Origin: Marinobacterium sp. xm-d-530
GTDB taxonomy: Bacteria; Pseudomonadota; Gammaproteobacteria; Pseudomonadales; Balneatricaceae
Assembly: GCF_013283365.1 (NCBI RefSeq)
Contig: NZ_WBYM01000001.1
Span: 434,001 to 498,000, forward strand
DNA length: 64,000 nucleotides
Direction of reading: 5' to 3'
The notes beneath the pieces are model-generated. The model did no database searches and was not told the origin of the DNA. It saw only the letters and a program-made list of their open reading frames with translations. A program made the position numbers and the translations under genes. How positions within the stretch are numbered: the stretch's first letter is position 1; each line of letters begins with the position of its first letter. Of the stretch, positions 63,370 to 64,000 are shown in pieces.

Positions 63370-63388
63370 GGGGGCTTTTACGGGGGCT
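63370..63388 (+). repeat. Right arm-type repeats of integrase 2
   Basis: GGGGGCT at 63370 and 63382, 12 bp apart start to start, mirrors the pair at 40,485-40,503. They lie 65-83 bp from the attachment core. Confidence 0.5.
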
Positions 63389-63452
63389 CCCGAATTAAGA
63401 TAAAGATATATTATCTATAAATATCAAGTATTTAATACCATATTTCGATTGA

Positions 63453-63471
63453 CGCCACCTCCACCATATAC
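63453..63471 (+). other. attR of the tandem insertion
   Basis: CGCCACCTCCACCATATAC repeats the tmRNA 3' end and the five following bases exactly. It marks the right end of island 2 and the return to core chromosome. Confidence 0.85.
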
Positions 63472-63516
63472 AAATAAAAAGGCCACCCCGAAAGGGAGTG
63501 GCCTTTTTATTTGTAT
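63468..63516. terminator. Displaced ssrA terminator
   Basis: A 19-bp perfect stem (ATACAAATAAAAAGGCCAC / its complement) with an 11-base loop carries AT-rich tracts on both sides, so it can terminate both strands. The left arm overlaps attR. In the empty chromosome it would directly follow tmRNA. Confidence 0.85.
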
Positions 63517-63531
63517 TCGGCGCGGCTTGAG

Positions 63532-63620
63532 AACCCGCGGAGCGGGTTCGACAAAACTACAAGGATGTAGTTTTGGACAACACAAAGTGTTGCCCCAAAG
63601 GGGTGAAGGCCAGGATGGTC
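63532..63620 (+). other. Cluster of five short hairpins
   Basis: In 89 bases: AACCCGC-gga-GCGGGTT, CAAAACTAC-aaggat-GTAGTTTTG, CAACAC-aaa-GTGTTG, CCCC-aaa-GGGG, GGCC-aggat-GGTC. They are separated by zero to four bases. The even spacing suggests a structured RNA or an intergenic repeat rather than chance. Confidence 0.55.
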
Positions 63621-63736
63621 TGAATCAATCCCGCCACAATTCGATCTTTTTAAAAGACCACCCAGAATCACTCCCGCCCCACACCCAAAATCCTCAACTA
63701 CACTTAATCCATACTCACCCACCTAAAGGGAAACAG

Positions 63737-64000
63737 ATGGATAAGATAATCACCCCGTTAATCACCCTCATCTTCGTTGCATCAGGCAGTGCTAAGCTGC
63801 TGGGTCTGGAGTTTGAATTAGAAGCTTTTGATCGCTGGGGTTACCCGCTCTGGTTTATGTATTTCACCGGTGTCGTCGAAGTGATCGGAGGCTTAGTTAT
63901 TTGGGTTAAGCGGCTTCGATTCATCACATCAGTAGGGCTCAACTGCGTGATGATAGGTGCCATGGCCACTCATCTGTTGAATGCTGAATGGCCGATGCTA
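63737..64000 (+). CDS. DoxX-like membrane protein, partial
   Basis: This gene runs off the right edge after 88 codons. The translated start MDKIITPLITLIFVASGSAK then LLGLEFELEAFDRWGYP and WFMYFTGVVEVIGGLVI matches the DoxX-like family of small four-helix membrane proteins. AAGGGAA precedes the ATG. It is the first core-chromosome gene to the right of the islands. Confidence 0.78.
   Translation, partial: MDKIITPLITLIFVASGSAKLLGLEFELEAFDRWGYPLWFMYFTGVVEVIGGLVIWVKRLRFITSVGLNCVMIGAMATHLLNAEWPML

Larger units (their letters stand above)
40371..63471. mobile_element. Island 2 with aromatic-catabolism cargo (23.1 kb)
   Basis: Bounded by the attachment-site copies at 40,354-40,370 and 63,453-63,471. 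The left end holds a P4-type integrase, a gene of unknown role, alpA, an SF3 helicase and a possible Rep protein, like a satellite or integrative plasmid. The rest is cargo: HNH protein, lipoprotein, and a phthalate-type catabolic and transport cluster, plus an SRAP gene near the right end. No capsid or conjugation genes are visible. Confidence 0.82.

Noticed and set aside
63507-63722. 71-codon minus-strand frame across the hairpin cluster
   Set aside because: It lies on top of the terminator and five hairpins, has no convincing ribosome-binding site, and shows no recognisable motif.

Overview
The window is a stretch of gammaproteobacterial chromosome, most likely from a marine relative of the Oceanospirillales/Pseudomonadales. 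This is inferred from gene order (xerD-dsbC-hom-thrC-recJ; rpsP-rimM-trmD-rplS next to ffh; grpE-dnaK-dnaJ with dapB and cysE; recN; rnfH-ratA divergent from smpB-ssrA) and from the protein motifs. The genus cannot be set from the sequence alone.

Bases 1 to about 31,865 are core genome: DNA repair (nfo, recJ, recN with a LexA box), threonine biosynthesis (hom, thrC), disulfide isomerisation (dsbC), chromosome dimer resolution (xerD), ribosome assembly and protein targeting (rpsP, rimM, trmD, rplS, ffh), several Nudix hydrolases, a MarR-controlled glycine-betaine-type ABC importer, the heat-shock chaperone set with a sigma-32-like promoter, bamE, and trans-translation (smpB, tmRNA).

At the 3' end of the tmRNA gene (ssrA) the core is interrupted by two elements integrated in tandem, spanning about 31.6 kb. 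The tmRNA 3' end (CGCCACCTCCACCA) recurs at 40,357-40,370 and 63,453-63,471. The hairpin that looks like the original ssrA terminator now lies beyond the last copy. Island 1 (31,866-40,370, 8.5 kb) carries a tyrosine integrase, a putative divergent family-A-type polymerase, an RTX-repeat protein, a serine resolvase and small exported proteins. Island 2 (40,371-63,471, 23.1 kb) carries a P4-type integrase, an AlpA regulator, an SF3 helicase/primase and a possible Rep protein. These are followed by an HNH-nuclease protein with three N-terminal repeats, a lipoprotein flanked by repeats and structured DNA, a catabolic cargo, and an SRAP protein. Each integrase has its own candidate arm-site repeat at both ends of its island.

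The island 2 cargo looks like an o-phthalate (or close analogue) catabolic module: Rieske oxygenase, its reductase, a dihydrodiol dehydrogenase and a 4,5-dihydroxyphthalate decarboxylase-like protein, which together would yield protocatechuate. With them are a TAXI-TRAP importer, an EamA exporter, an extra quinolinate phosphoribosyltransferase (nadC/ophE-like), a class II aldolase-family protein, a truncated haemoglobin, and two paralogous MarR regulators. A palindrome TTAG-N4-CTAA recurs in front of the aldolase gene, one marR gene and the divergent oxygenase/reductase pair, and defines a probable local regulon. Ring-cleavage genes for protocatechuate are not in the window. After the island the core resumes with a DoxX-like gene that runs off the end.
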